The position numbers and the translations under genes were made by a program. Of a DNA stretch of 64,000 nucleotides, positions 48,275 through 60,438 are shown one piece after another (the stretch's first letter is position 1; each line of letters starts with the position of its first letter). Source of the stretch: Rhizophagus irregularis (Eukaryota > Glomeromycota > Glomeromycetes > Glomerales > Glomeraceae); contig NC_089447.1 in assembly GCF_026210795.1 (NCBI RefSeq), positions 1,924,501 through 1,988,500 of the forward strand, written 5' to 3'. The notes beneath the pieces are model-generated. The model was not told the DNA's origin, searched no databases, and saw only the letters and a program-made list of their open reading frames with translations.

Positions 48275-49500
48275 TTTTGAATCGATTTGATATTCTAAAA
48301 TTTTTTTTTTTGAAATCGAATTAATATTCTAAAAAAATTTTGAAATCGAATTAATATTCTAAATAAATATTTTTTGATGTTTATTTACATGTTTATTTAC
48401 AATAAAGCTTTCAAAATATTGAATCAATTTTTAATATAAAATAAGGTTTAAAATGATATTATCATTTTTACAATAAGTTTTCAAATTTTGAGTTTAAAAT
48501 GATATTATTATTTTACAATAAGTTTTCAAAATTTTGAATCGATTTAATGTTCTAAAAAATGAATGAAAAAAACAAATTATTTGTTTATTGATTTAAGAAT
48601 GATTATTTTTTTTTTTTATTATAATTTGTAATAACGAAATATTATAATTTAAAATAACGAAATGATTTTATTATAATTTAAAATATATATATTTTTTTTT
48701 TAAGAGTTAATACACATTTTACTAGATTGAAGAAAAGGATACATAATATCACTAAACTATTACAAAATAAAATTCCCAAAATAAATCGGTCCGGCTATAA
48801 TAACGAAATTATTTTATTATAATTTAACGAAATTATTTTTATAATAACTTTATAATAACGTAATTATTTTATAATAACTTTGTAATAAATAATAACTTTA
48901 TAATAACGAATTATTTTTATAATAACGATTATAAGAACGAAATTTATTTATGATAATTAAATTATTTTTATTATAATTTATAAGAATTAAGTTAGAATCA
49001 AATTATTATAATTTACGAAAATGAAATATTATTATAATTTACAAAAATGAAATATTATTATAATTTACGAGAATGAAATATTAAATATTATAATTTACAA
49101 AGAATGAAATTAATTTTTTTTATTTTTATTTAATGTATTTAATTTACAAAGAATGAAATTAAATTTATAATAACGAAATTATTTTTATAAAGAATGATTA
49201 TTTTATTATTTTTATAATATTATTTTATAATTGATTATATAATTTATAAGAATGAAATTTTCTATTTTTAATTAATGATAACGAAATTAAAATTATTTTA
49301 TGATAACGAAATTATTTTAGAAAGAATGATTATATTTATTATTTACATATAATTTATTATAATGAATTATGAAAAACGAAATATAGAAATATAGAAATTA
49401 TTAATTTATTATGATTTATAGTAATCTCTTTTAATTCTTTTAATTGATAAATAATTTACCGTGTTTACTATTTTAATTTATAATAATTTACCGTGTTTTA
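48275..49500. repeat. degenerate AATAACGAAATTATTTTATTATAATTT arrays
   Basis: First, three copies of GAAATCGAATTAATATTCTAA-type units (48275-48370). Then, from about 48620, many diverged units containing ATAACGAAATTATTTT, TTATAATTTA and AAGAATGAAATT. Noncoding, probably old minisatellite expansion. Confidence 0.7.
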
Positions 49501-50915
49501 CCATATTTTAATTAAAATGATCTAAAAAAAAAAATTATATATATATATTTTTTTTCCTTAATTAAAAATTCTTTTTTAAAATGAATATAAACTAGTATCT
49601 CGTGAAACAGACCCGAAATTGTGATTCGAAGACCCAAAATTGTGATTTGAAAATCTGGACCAAAAAATTTTTTCTTAAATCACAAATTTTAATAATAAAT
49701 ATAATCCGTTAATGTCCATTAAGTCCAAAAGTGGAATTTCAATGAAAAAAACCTGATATCAAAAAGAAATTACAAAGAAAAGAAAGAATTTTTTTTTTGT
49801 TGTTCGTACGAACAAGAATTTTAGAACTAAAAAATTTTAGATTTGTTTCATTTTTTTTTTGTAATTAATTAATTATATATAAATATATAAATATATATAA
49901 AAATATTTATTTAGGAAATTCATGTATTTCGGTGGTGCCCGGCCCGCTCGCAAATGTTTACATTTTGCATCTGATTTTTTTTAAGATGTCAAAAAAAAAA
50001 AAAGTCCAAATATTTATTATTGGTTTGTAAAGAAAAAAACAATAATTGTATAATCGTATAATTGATTGGATCAAAAAAAGGTTTCATTGTTTAAAAATGA
50101 AACCAGGAAATTATGATAGAATGATTTTTTAGGATAATGATAGAGATTATTATAGTAACATAGATAGGAGATTGTTTTAGGAGATTGTTTTTAATTTGTG
50201 AAATTTGTGAGATAAAAATTTTCTTAAGAAAGAATTTAAAATATTTGGTTTCTTTGTGTTTCTTTCTCTTAAAGAGTGAGTAAATATTTACATTTTTAAT
50301 TAAACCATAAATTTAAAATTAAACGATAAAAAAATTATTTAATAAACCTTCCTAATTTATTTATTAAAGTTTAAAAATGATGAAATGTGATACACTTTTA
50401 ACAAAAAGAAAAATTTTATTTCTATAAACTTTAACTTAAATAAAATAAAAATATACAAATAAATAATCAGATTACACAACTTATTTGTTGTTTTATAAAA
50501 GTTTTTTTTTTTGTAAGACATTTTACAAATGTAACACCACGTTTCTTTAATTTTCGAAAAAGAAAAAAAAAAAAGAGGAAAGATAAATATATTTTCTTTC
50601 TTTTTTAATTTATGGGCAAAGATTATAATTTAATCACAAACATTGTACGCATCAATAGAGACAAAGTTGGTTGTAAAAAAAGTACGCCATTTCTTTTATC
50701 ACATTGCACGTGTGATTGATTCCTGACTTAATTTACTTACTTTAATTTACACGGAAATGCCGATATCATAAATATATAAATATTTCAATGTCGTTCCTAA
50801 AACGATATAATTACGGCTTTACCGGTTAGTCTTTTTAACAATGAATGGATTTTTTGATGGTCATTTCTTGTTTATTGTATTGCCCGTATTGCCGGTAATT
50901 TAATTGCGTCAAAAC

Positions 50916-50930
50916 GTAGGTGCGACCTAC
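50916..50930. promoter_or_regulatory. GTAGGTGCGACCTAC inverted repeat upstream of the J-domain gene
   Basis: Perfect 6-bp inverted arms around GCG. It lies 173 bp before the ATG, followed by ACACGTGATTAAACGTGTT. Likely protein-binding sites in the promoter; no specific regulator can be named. Confidence 0.35.
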
Positions 50931-51103
50931 TCACAAACACGTGATTAAACGTGTTATTCTGATCAAACTGATCTTACTTTTAATTCCCTTTAACTTAACT
51001 TCCTTAGTTCCCTTAGAAAGGTTTTACTTTTACTATTCAGTGTTTTCATAAATCATATTACCTTTCATTCATTCTTTCATTCTTATTAGTTTCACCTAAT
51101 AAA

Positions 51104-52248
51104 ATGACAGATTGGTTAAGTTTTTTTGGTTGGTCTTTTCTTCCAAGTTTAGTCACAAATTGGATTCAAAATATATATTATAGAATTGTTTATCGAGCTG
51201 GAGAAAATATACCAAAACCTGGCCAACCAAAACATAAATTACATCAAAGAAGAATTTATATTTTTGTTGTTGTTGTATATTTAATCTATACAATTGTTGA
51301 AGTGATTCATTCTATACCGCCAAATTATTACGATCTGCTTGGTGTTAATCAAGATTTTACTTCTAAAGAACTTAAATCAAATTTAAGGAAACTGTAAGTG
51401 AACTTTGTTCATAATACTTTTGTCATTCGGAAAAAAAAAAGAATCTAAAAAAAAACCTTTATTCTTTTTTGTATAGTCAACTTGTATTTCATCCTGATCG
51501 AAATTCGGAACAACAAGCTGAATCAAATTTTATATTATTGCGTAAAGCTTATGATACACTTAATGACCCAGTAAAGCGATTCGCTTATGATAGGTAATTC
51601 TAATATATCGATCATTATTCATATTTAATTAATTAATTATTTATATATATTTTTTTATTTAGATTTGGACCTGATATTAATTATTGGACTAATTGTAAAA
51701 CGAAGAGGGATTATATTTTATTAGGAAGAAATTATTCCACAGGATTTTATTTGGGAACGGGACTTATATTATTCATCTTAAATATATTAGGAAAAGGACA
51801 ATTTGGTAGATTTTGGAGATTTATAGTATTTTGTGGTATCGCTTGTATTGAAACTTCATTAATTTTAAATCCACAATCAAATTCTTCATTTTTATCTTAT
51901 CTTTTTCAAAATTTTATTATATTTGAAAGAATTAAAATTTTTAGACAACTTTTTATTACAATTTTTATCGCTCTTTCACAAGTTGGTCCAGTTTTATTTC
52001 CTACTGATAATACTCAAGATATACGTTCTAATTTACATAATTTTGAAATTTTATGTAATATAGCTTCTGATGAAATTAAGAATCAATTAAGATCTGGTTT
52101 TTATCCTTTTCAAAATGATCAAAATGCTCAATCTGAATTAAGAAAAAAGATGGAAAAATTGGTGGTGGATAATTATTTACATCAAAATGATCATGAATTT
52201 GTTCAAGCGTATAATCAAGCTCAACAACGTACTCGTAAAAAAAAATAA
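51104..52248 (+). CDS. membrane-anchored J-domain (DnaJ-like) protein
   Basis: Predicted 330 residues from exons 51104-51393, 51477-51593 and 51663-52248. An N-terminal membrane segment lies at about residues 51-68 (IYIFVVVVYLIYTIVEVI). The J domain follows directly (about 74-139: NYYDLLGVNQDFTSKEL, VFHPDRNSE with HPD at 102-104, AYDTLNDPVKRFAYDRFGPD). Three further hydrophobic segments follow (YLGTGLILFILNIL, FWRFIVFCGIACIETSLIL, LFITIFIALSQVGPVLF). The C-terminal tail is soluble and ends in a basic RTRKKK. The J domain stimulates Hsp70 ATPase. The layout resembles fungal ER or mitochondrial membrane DnaJ proteins, and the KKXX-like basic end would suit ER retention (inference). It stands head-to-tail with the next gene, 240 bp upstream of it. 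Confidence 0.9.
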
Positions 52249-52488
52249 ATCTTTTTTAATAAATAAATAATATTTTTGTTAAAAATAATATTTAAATAAT
52301 TTTAAAAAATACATAGTGAATAATACGGTAATAATAATATAATAAACTGATCAAGTGATACTCCATCATAACAAATCAACTATAAATAGTTTTTAGATTT
52401 CGCGAAATTTCGCGTCAATTTTTTTTTTTCTTTTACACTCACACTCTTTCAAGTCAGTCACTCTTCACATTTCACTTTCTTCACCATA

Positions 52489-53646
52489 ATGGAACAAAAT
52501 TATTATAATTGTAAACAAGCATTTATTGAATCACAAATAAAATTAATTGAACAAGATTTTACACCTTCAGAAAGATGGTTGTCTAAGGCTGAAAGAGCAA
52601 GAGATCAAATACCATTATCCGTTATTGATTCTGTTTTAACAAAATGTATATATTTTTTTTTAAAAAAAAATTTATTATATATATGTATTTTTTTTGAAAA
52701 AAAGTAATTTATTATGTATATATTTTTTTTTAATAGTGAATACGAATAATAAAAAACAGCATAAACAAAGCTTTAATCGTCAATCAATTCGTCAAATTCT
52801 TGAACAACTTCAATATCTTCGAGATCAAAAATTTAAAGATGCTTTAGAAGGACGCGTTAGAGTTGAAATAAAAGAAAATTATGATGATTTAAGGTAATAA
52901 AGATAGATAAACCGGTTTATGACGCGTTTTACTTGATTGATTAATTTATTTAAATAATAATAGTTGGATCGAATCATTCCCTGAAAAATGGCCATATGTT
53001 TCAAATTATGAAATAGATGAAGAACAATTTGAAAGGTAAAAAAAAAATTGTTATAAAGTTATTATAAATTTAATACAAAAGATGTATTATGTATTTTGAA
53101 ACGCGCTTTTTTTTTAAATAGATACGCTCCATTACGTTCATCTGTTCGCAAATTACAAGAAGAATATATTGCTATCAAAGAGAAATGCGATCATTACAAG
53201 GTAAATAATCGCGTTATTATATAAACTTAATATCATTAAACATACATATTTAATATACTATATACTATAGTCTCTTTATGCTCTCGTCGAACCATTAGAT
53301 AAGTCAGATATTCAACAAAATGTAATAGCTAAAAATGCTCCGGTGGTCAATGAAATTAAGAGAATGCGAATTCTTAGTAAGTTATATATTTTTAGGATTT
53401 TTAGGGTATTAATGAAGCAGAATTCGTTCTTATTATATATTCTGAGTATTTAGTACCTAAATTAATGAGCACTCTGGAAAGAAGATCAGATTTTCTCAGT
53501 AAAAGACAACAAGAGCAAGGGCTATCTAAAAGTAAATATAACTTAAATATAACTTAATTTATTGTATATTTCATAGTTCTTCTAAACAGAATATATGTGT
53601 ATATATTGAATTAACTTTTTTAATTATAATTATTACAGAAGAATAA
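52489..53646 (+). CDS. FTA4: Fta4-like inner kinetochore (CCAN/Sim4) subunit
   Basis: Predicted 218 residues from seven exons: 52489-52645, 52737-52893, 52964-53035, 53122-53200, 53271-53376, 53454-53531 and 53639-53646. All phases agree. Key strings: KQAFIESQIKLIEQDFTPSE, then RWLSKAE, LSVIDSVLTKLNTNNKKQHK, NRQSIRQILEQLQYLRDQKF, YAPLRSSVRKLQEEY, YALVEPLDKSDIQQN, VVNEIKRMRILIPKLMSTL. From memory these match the order of motifs in fungal Fta4 proteins (FIxxQ, PPxxW, KLNxxxxxH, QAxRxVxEQI, LxPF/PL). Fta4 sits in the CENP-A-proximal network, and its budding yeast counterpart is Nkp1. Mostly helical or coiled coil. The last exon has only two codons plus stop. The gene ends 35 bp from ADE13 on the other strand. 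Confidence 0.72.
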
Positions 53647-53681
53647 ATTTAGACTTATTCTACTTATTCTTGAGTTATAAT

Positions 53682-55587
53682 TTAGACCTTTATAACCGCT
53701 TCCTTGATAACTTGTAATTTCTCAGAGTATGGTTCTAAAGCTGGCTCTACATAATCTATCAAGAATTTATCTACTTGTTGCGGAGCACGACCAATAAATG
53801 TCGTAGGTCTCATGAGAGAATCAAGCTGGAAAAAAAAAATTATAAATATTCATTTTAAAAAGAATTTAAAGTTCATGAAAATATTAATTAATTTAATTAC
53901 TTCATCATAAATTGGCTTGAAATATTCTGTCTTCTTAATTCTATCAATTAAATCATTTTCCTTGCCTTCTTGTTTAACTTGTTTTGCAGCTTCATGACTC
54001 AGAATGCGAATTTCCTCATGACATTGTTGACGATCACCTCCCTTTTTAACCATAGCCATAATAATATTTTCTGTGGCCATAAAAGGAAGTTCTTGTGCTA
54101 TGTGACGTTCGATAACTTTTGGATATACAACGAATCCCTCAGAAATATTTTGTAAAAGAGTTAATACTATATCTGCTGTCATGAAAGCTTCTGGAAGAGA
54201 TATTCGACGATTGGCGCTATATAATTAAAATTAATGTCATCCAATAAATAATAAAATAAATATATGAAATAATAATATATACCTATCATCCAATGTCCTT
54301 TCAAACCATTGTACACTATTTGTCATTAATGCATCTTGAGCAAGAACCATTAAATGTCTAGATAAACTACAGACTCTTTCACAACGCATTGGATTTCTTT
54401 TATAAGCCATTGCAGAACTTCCAATTTGATCTTTTTCAAAAGGTTCTTCAACTTCTTTAAGATTTGCTAAAAGTCTTAGATCAGTAGCAATCTTATGAGC
54501 CGTTGATCCAAAAGAACTGATAGCATTAAGGATATCAACATCAATTTTACGAGAATAAGTTTGTCCTGTAACCGGATATGCTTCACTAAATCCAGAAAGT
54601 TCTGTAACTCGTTTATCTAGAGCTTCTACCTAATTAAAAAAAAAATTATAAGAATCATAATAAGACAACAAATCAATAAAAATAATAAAAATAAGTTAAA
54701 AACTTACTTTATCATGATCTCCTTCAAATAAAGCCAAAAATGATGCTTGTGTACCTGTGGTACCTTTAACACCACGGAGTCCAAGATCATCACGAGTACG
54801 AGTTAAATTGCGAAGATCCCATAAAAGTTCCTATAATATCTTAAATTTTGATCAATAAATAAACATATTTTTTTTTTTATGATGAAATGTTAAAATTTAA
54901 TTAATTAAATAAATAAAAAATAAATATGGTTTACTTATTAACCTGTATCCATAAAGTAGCTCTCTTTCCAACAGTAGTTAATTGGGCAGGTTGAAAATGT
55001 GTGAATCCCAATGTAGGTAAATCTTTATATTTTTTAGCAAAATTACTAAATCTACTAATAACTACTGCTAATTTTTCCAATAATAAGTTAAGACCTTGTT
55101 TTAATATGATTAAATCTCCATTGTCAGTAACATAACAACTTGTTGCTCCTAAGTGAATGATTCCTGCGGCTTTTGGAGCTACTAAACCAAAAGCATGAAC
55201 ATGTGCCATGACATCATGACGTCTTTTTTCCTCCTCTTCTTCGGCTGCTTTGAAATCTTCAGGAGTCAACTCCTATCAAAATTTTTTTTTTAAAAAAAAA
55301 ATTGTAATATTGAAAAAGAAAATTGTAATATTAAAAAGAAAATTTAATGAAATAATAAAATTTTATGTATATATGCAAAGTATATGTGTTATTTTTACCA
55401 AATGAGCTTTCATTTCTTCAATAGACTCATCAGTTATACCAGCTATACCTAATTCTTTTTCTGCTATAGCCAGGTTTAACCAAAGTTCTCTCCAAGTAGA
55501 AAACTTTTTAGCCGGTGAAAATAATCCGACTATTTTTGAGTTTCCATATCTTGAAGTTAAAGGGCTTTCGTATTTAGTTTTCGACAT
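53682..55587 (-). CDS. ADE13: adenylosuccinate lyase
   Basis: Catalyses two steps of purine synthesis: SAICAR to AICAR plus fumarate, and adenylosuccinate to AMP plus fumarate; cytosolic homotetramer. Predicted 482 residues, the same length as yeast Ade13, from six exons: 55587-55399, 55272-54943, 54830-54708, 54629-54283, 54216-53901 and 53825-53682. Diagnostic motifs: SPLTSRYGN at the start; [49 protein letters not shown]; the lyase signature [48 protein letters not shown]. The conserved His of HFQPAQ and Ser of the SSAMAYK loop are present. The gene looks intact. Its 3' end is convergent with the Fta4-like gene, so the two transcripts very likely overlap in their 3' UTRs. Confidence 0.98.
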
Positions 55588-57323
55588 TGTTGTTTAACTG
55601 TTAACAGATAAAAGAATTTATTTTTTAAATAATTTTTTTGTTAGATATCTAGGTAGATATCTATAATTATTAGATAATCAAAGATAATCATAACTCGGAC
55701 TATACTGCGGAGGTATGTCACCAACCAATCAATAAAATACTCGGGAGAATTTTTTTTCGTGCAAACCATAAACCATATTCATTGTTTTTCTTAATTAGTC
55801 CCATATTTGAACATCCCGTTTTAATAAATGGCTAATATTTAAAATATATAAGTTTCGGGTTAGGATTCAGGATTCGGAAAAAATATAAAATGGATATATT
55901 TCGTATATACTAAAGTCTAAAAAGTTTCGTGTTTAGTTGCACCTTTTGAAATTATCTGGGAATAAAATTCAAATATACGGACATCATATTAGAGCTTTCA
56001 TGCATAACTAATCCTAAACCCCTAAGTAACAACTGACAAATAAGGGTGTGACAAATAGGGTTTCTAAAAAAAGTAATCTTTCCCAAATGATAGGTGGGTC
56101 AAAGATATATATACTTAAGTCAATACTATGGAAATAAAATTGGTTGAATCGACGCCTTACCTTTTTTTACTTAACAATAATGTAATCCAACCTAATTATT
56201 TATGAACACGAATAAATTATCCAAAAAGGACCAGCAAGTCCAATCCTTTGAATTTGTGAATACACCTATTGACAGAAACAAAAACGGGGTTAATAATTCA
56301 GTACAGTAAATATAAATAGTTCCGGACAATAATAATTAAAAAATTTGGTTGATTTAAACAATTGTACAGTGGTATCCAATATAAATACAACACCGTAGAA
56401 ATAATAATCAAACATATGTATATAGTCTTCATTGATCTAAACTTGGCCTTTTATATAAAGTCTTCTATTAAATTGATGCATTGATAAACTTGAGTGAGCT
56501 AAGCTTAAAGGTTATTGTATACTTTTCCATATTATAGAGGATGGGTTTGATCTTATCTTCACGTTCCATTGCACTAATACCCTTCATAATTATTTTTACA
56601 CTTCCATAAATCAGAACTCTTCCCATTATTTACATTCTAAATTCTGCAGGAATATTTCAAACAATCAAAACAATCATCTTTTTCACATAATACCTTCTCC
56701 AACAAAATTACCACTTTGAATGAATCTTTGGCTGCTTCTCAATAAAAAAAAATTTTTTCGTTTTTAAAAGTGAGACGTTACACTGTTTTTCAAAGTTATT
56801 GTATGTTTTTAATCTTTTAGTATTACATAAAAACCAACAACGTGCAATTTATCAAGTTTTCAAGAATGATTATTAATAAACTGGATTTAATATCGACAAT
56901 TGATCTCAAGGAATCTAAACTGCAACAAATCTTTATAAAGAAAATCTAAAAGAAATTTCTCAAAGATTGGCCTTAAAGAAATTCGTTTTCAAAGAAAAAA
57001 ATCAAGAAGAAAATCAATTAAATGAGATTCAGACATCACATCACTTTGAAAAAATGGTTGGATAATGAAATTTAAACAATTTTTTCAAAATTATGATTAT
57101 TACTTATTATAAATGACATGACTATACATATATTTTGATTTTATTAGTTTATTTCTCTCCTTAGAGAGCACTTCAAACAAGGACTAATTACATAGTAAAT
57201 TAATTGAAATGGAAAATATTATTAAAATCAATAATAAATTTATGTTCGAACTTCGTGTAATAAAGCGAATTTCTTTGTTTATCCAATTTTCATTTAATAA
57301 TTTATAATAGATAGTTATACAAA
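55588..57323. other. intergenic region
   Basis: The first few hundred bases serve as ADE13 promoter; the rest is AT-rich with no supported gene. Short frames near 56880-57060 show no recognisable domain. Confidence 0.5.
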
Positions 57324-58164
57324 TTATCTTGCATATTTCATCCAATTTTTTTGATATGTTAATGAGTCTCCCATAGTTGCTTGTCTATTTATTCTTTTAT
57401 GCTCTTCTTTTGATACAATACGTTCAATTACCTCCCCCGATCCTCTAATTAATCTGGAATATAAAATTAAATTCCATGAGTAAAATGGACGAATGTATTG
57501 TAAATATTAAACATGTTATTTACCTAACTCGACCATCTACAGGATCTACAACTTCTCTAATTACTGATTGTTCTGCTTCATATTCTTTTCGTGTTTGAGG
57601 CATCATAGATGGTCTTTTTGGTTTTTTCTCAAGTTCTTCTTCCTCTTGGTGTATTACACTATTTGTACTTTGTATAGGATCCTTCTTCTTTCGAAGATTT
57701 TGTTGCCATTCTTTAATTTCTTGAATTAAATGATGTTCTTTTTCACCCTTTTCTTCATGTTTCTTTTTCTTAAATTTTTTATGTTTCTTATGTTTCTTCT
57801 TACTTTTCGACTTATGATGATGTCTTGAAATATCAATAGAATTTGTAGTATCCGTACTATAACTAAGTGAATCATCTTTTGATGAGGAATGATGATTTTT
57901 GTGCTTTCTATGTTTACTTTTTGATTTAGATTTTTTCTTTTTTGGTGAACGCGAACGAGAATGTGAGCGAGAATGTGAACGAGAATGTGAACGAGAATGT
58001 GAACGAGAATGTGAACGTGAAATCGAATACGAACGTGGAGAATTTCCTCTTTTTCTTTTAAAATTATTATCTCTTTCTCTTTCTGGTAAATAGCTTCTTA
58101 CTTCACTATGATGAGAAAGTGAAGAAGGACGTATAGGTGAACCTGATTGCGAATTTCGTGGCAT
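57324..58164 (-). CDS. ARL6IP4/SRp25-like RS-rich nuclear protein
   Basis: Predicted 256 residues from exons 58164-57524 and 57453-57324. The N-terminus is Ser/Arg-rich with a tandem SRSHSR array (about residues 47-70, a 12-bp DNA repeat at 57948-58020). A long Lys/His-rich basic region and an acidic linker follow. The conserved C-terminus is [58 protein letters not shown]. This block matches what I remember of the ARL6IP4 (SRp25) C-terminal domain. Animal relatives are nuclear-speckle proteins that influence splicing; a similar role here is inference. It is divergent from the succinyl-CoA ligase gene. Confidence 0.85.
57948..58020. repeat. 12-bp coding tandem repeat (SRSH)
   Basis: Six to seven copies of GAATGTGAACGA on the plus strand, encoding the SRSHSR repeat of the RS protein on the minus strand. 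Such arrays change length easily. Confidence 0.85.
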
Positions 58165-58378
58165 TTTGTAAAAATGTTTTACAAAAAACTGAAAATATTA
58201 AACGGTAGATCATGTGTAACAAAAATCACGAGTTTATTAGTGATCGCTCGGATTTTTTAATGGGTTTGGATAATAAACTGATTAACTGAACTTTCCAAAC
58301 TTTCGTTATCGGATAGATAATGATTTGATCTACGTTAAAAAATCTAAACACCAAACATCAGTAAATTTTTTTTTAAAA
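58165..58378. promoter_or_regulatory. 214-bp bidirectional promoter
   Basis: The start codons of the RS-protein gene (minus) and the succinyl-CoA ligase gene (plus) face away from each other with 214 bp between them, so core promoters of both must lie here or overlap the leaders. It contains GTGATCGCTCGG and TTATCGGATAGATAATGAT. No consensus TATA placement can be assigned. Confidence 0.6.
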
Positions 58379-60318
58379 ATGTTTCGTTCATTGACTATTG
58401 CCAAAGGTTTTGCCGGTCGAGCTTCAATGGTATCATAATTACTTTAATGTTATGGGTAAGTTCCGCTGAAAAGTATTAATTATAATGTTTCCCTAGCTCG
58501 CCAAAGGGCAACAAAAACGCGGTCTTGCAATACATGAATATTTGTCAATGGAGCTCTTAAATAAATATGGTGTAAAAACTCCGAAAGGTGGGGTCGCCAG
58601 GAGTCCCCAGGAAGCTTATGAGGTTGCACAAAAATTAGGTATGTGATAACTAATAATATGTTACTTGAATTTTATTTAGGGCTATTTTTTTTATCAATTG
58701 TTTAGTCGTCTCTAAGTTTTAATTTTCAAGAACGAAATTTTTTCAAATCGATCGAATTAAAATACTAATGGATAATAACATTTCTCTTTTTTTATGAATT
58801 GACGTTTAGGTACCGAGGACGCGGTTATCAAGGCTCAAGTACTTGCAGGTGGTCGTGGAAAAGGTACTTTTACAAGTGGTCTAAAGGGAGGAGTCAGAGC
58901 GGTCTTTTCGTAAGTTGTTATTTAAATTATTATTTATATATATTAATTAATCGTATTTCACTATTTAATTAAAAACTTATTTTTCTCTTAGTCCCGCCGA
59001 GTCTAGAATGTTCTCTGAACAAATGCTTGGTTATAAACTTATAACAAAACAAACTGGTGCGGCTGGAAAAATTTGTAATGCGGTAAAGGAACCAGTCTTG
59101 TTTGAATATACTTTCCGTGTGTTGTAAATTATTATTCTTTAATATATATATATATTTTTTCTTTCTATATTATAGGTCTTTATCGTTGAACGTAAATTCG
59201 TTCGTCGTGAATTTTATTTTGCCATTTTACAAGATAGAAAATCCCAAGGACCTGTTATTGTAGCTTCTTCTCAAGGTGGTGTCGATATTGAAAGCGTGGC
59301 TGCGGAAAATCCTGATGCTATTATAACATTACCAGTCGATATCGATGTGGGTTTAAAAAGGGAAGATGCTAAGAATATAGTAGAAAAATTGGGATTTTCT
59401 CCAAAAGTTGTTGAAGAAGTTAGTATATTGTTATTGAATTCTTATTATCAAATATGTCAAAATCTTGATTTCTCTCTTTTTTTTTTGTTTAGGCAACTGA
59501 TATGATACAAAGACTTTATCAGCTATTTATTGATAAAGACTGTACACAGGTTGAAATTAATCCTATGGCGGAATCTGCTGATCACGAAGGTAAATATTTT
59601 AGACAATCTCACTTAATATAATTTAATTTAAATAATTTATATGTAAATTAGTTCTTTGTATGGATGCAAAACTTAACTTTGACGATAATGCTGATTTCCG
59701 TCAAAAGGATATATTTGCCTTACGTGATACATCTCAAGAAGATCAACGTGAAGTTCAAGCAGCCAAATATAATTTGAATTATATTGGGTTAGATGGACAA
59801 ATTGGTTGTTTAGGTAGGCTATTATCATTGAATGCAGTCTTTTCGACCCTTTAATAATTATATACTTAAAAATTTGATGAATAAATTAAGTAAACGGAGC
59901 AGGGTTAGCTATGGCTACAATGGATATAATTAAACTTAATGGTGGAGAACCTGCTAATTTTTTGGATGTTGGCGGAGGAGCAACAGCTGAACAAGTTACC
60001 GAAGCATTCAAAATCATATCGTCCGATCCACAAGTTACGTCAATTTTAGTAAATATTTTTGGAGGTATTATGCGCTGTGATATTATTGCTCAAGGTATAA
60101 TTCAGGCTACCACGCAGTTACAGTTAACATTGCCAGTTGTTGTCCGATTACAAGGTACTGAAGTCGATGCTGCAAAGAAACTTATTGCAGAGTCAGGTTT
60201 ACGTATTATTTCAATTGATGATCTTGATGATGCTGCTTCTAAATCCGTACAATTATCAAAAATTGTTCAACTTGCGCGTCAGGCAAAGATAGACGTTACG
60301 TTTGAATTACCCATATAA
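58379..60318 (+). CDS. LSC2: succinyl-CoA ligase beta subunit, mitochondrial
   Basis: TCA-cycle enzyme: succinyl-CoA plus NDP and phosphate to succinate, CoA and NTP, in the mitochondrial matrix with the alpha subunit. Predicted 437 residues from eight exons: 58379-58429, 58497-58638, 58810-58909, 58992-59082, 59176-59418, 59493-59589, 59652-59813 and 59891-60318. A basic N-terminus without acidic residues ([17 protein letters not shown]) suits a matrix presequence. ATP-grasp region: [34 protein letters not shown], LVxEINPMAE-type motif ([10 protein letters not shown]). CoA-ligase domain: [59 protein letters not shown]. Whether it uses ATP or GTP is not decided by what I can see. Looks complete. 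Confidence 0.97.
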
Positions 60319-60438
60319 CCAATTAATTTAAATTTCGTTATTTTGTTAAATTTTATAAACTACAATTTTATTTGTTCATCTTTCACTAAAATTAAAATTG
60401 TTTTTATTTATTCACCATGCTATTAGTCATCATCTTAG

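Larger units (their letters stand above)
44501..51103. other. ~6.6-kb AT-rich intergenic region
   Basis: No gene is supported. It contains homopolymer runs and several degenerate tandem-repeat blocks listed separately. The last 300 bp before the J-domain gene are less extreme in composition and hold promoter-like motifs. Confidence 0.6.

Noticed and set aside
44501-51103. A hidden gene in the 6.6-kb gap between the transcription factor and the J-domain gene
   Set aside because: No frame with sensible codon composition or joined exon pattern was found on either strand; only degenerate repeats and homopolymers.
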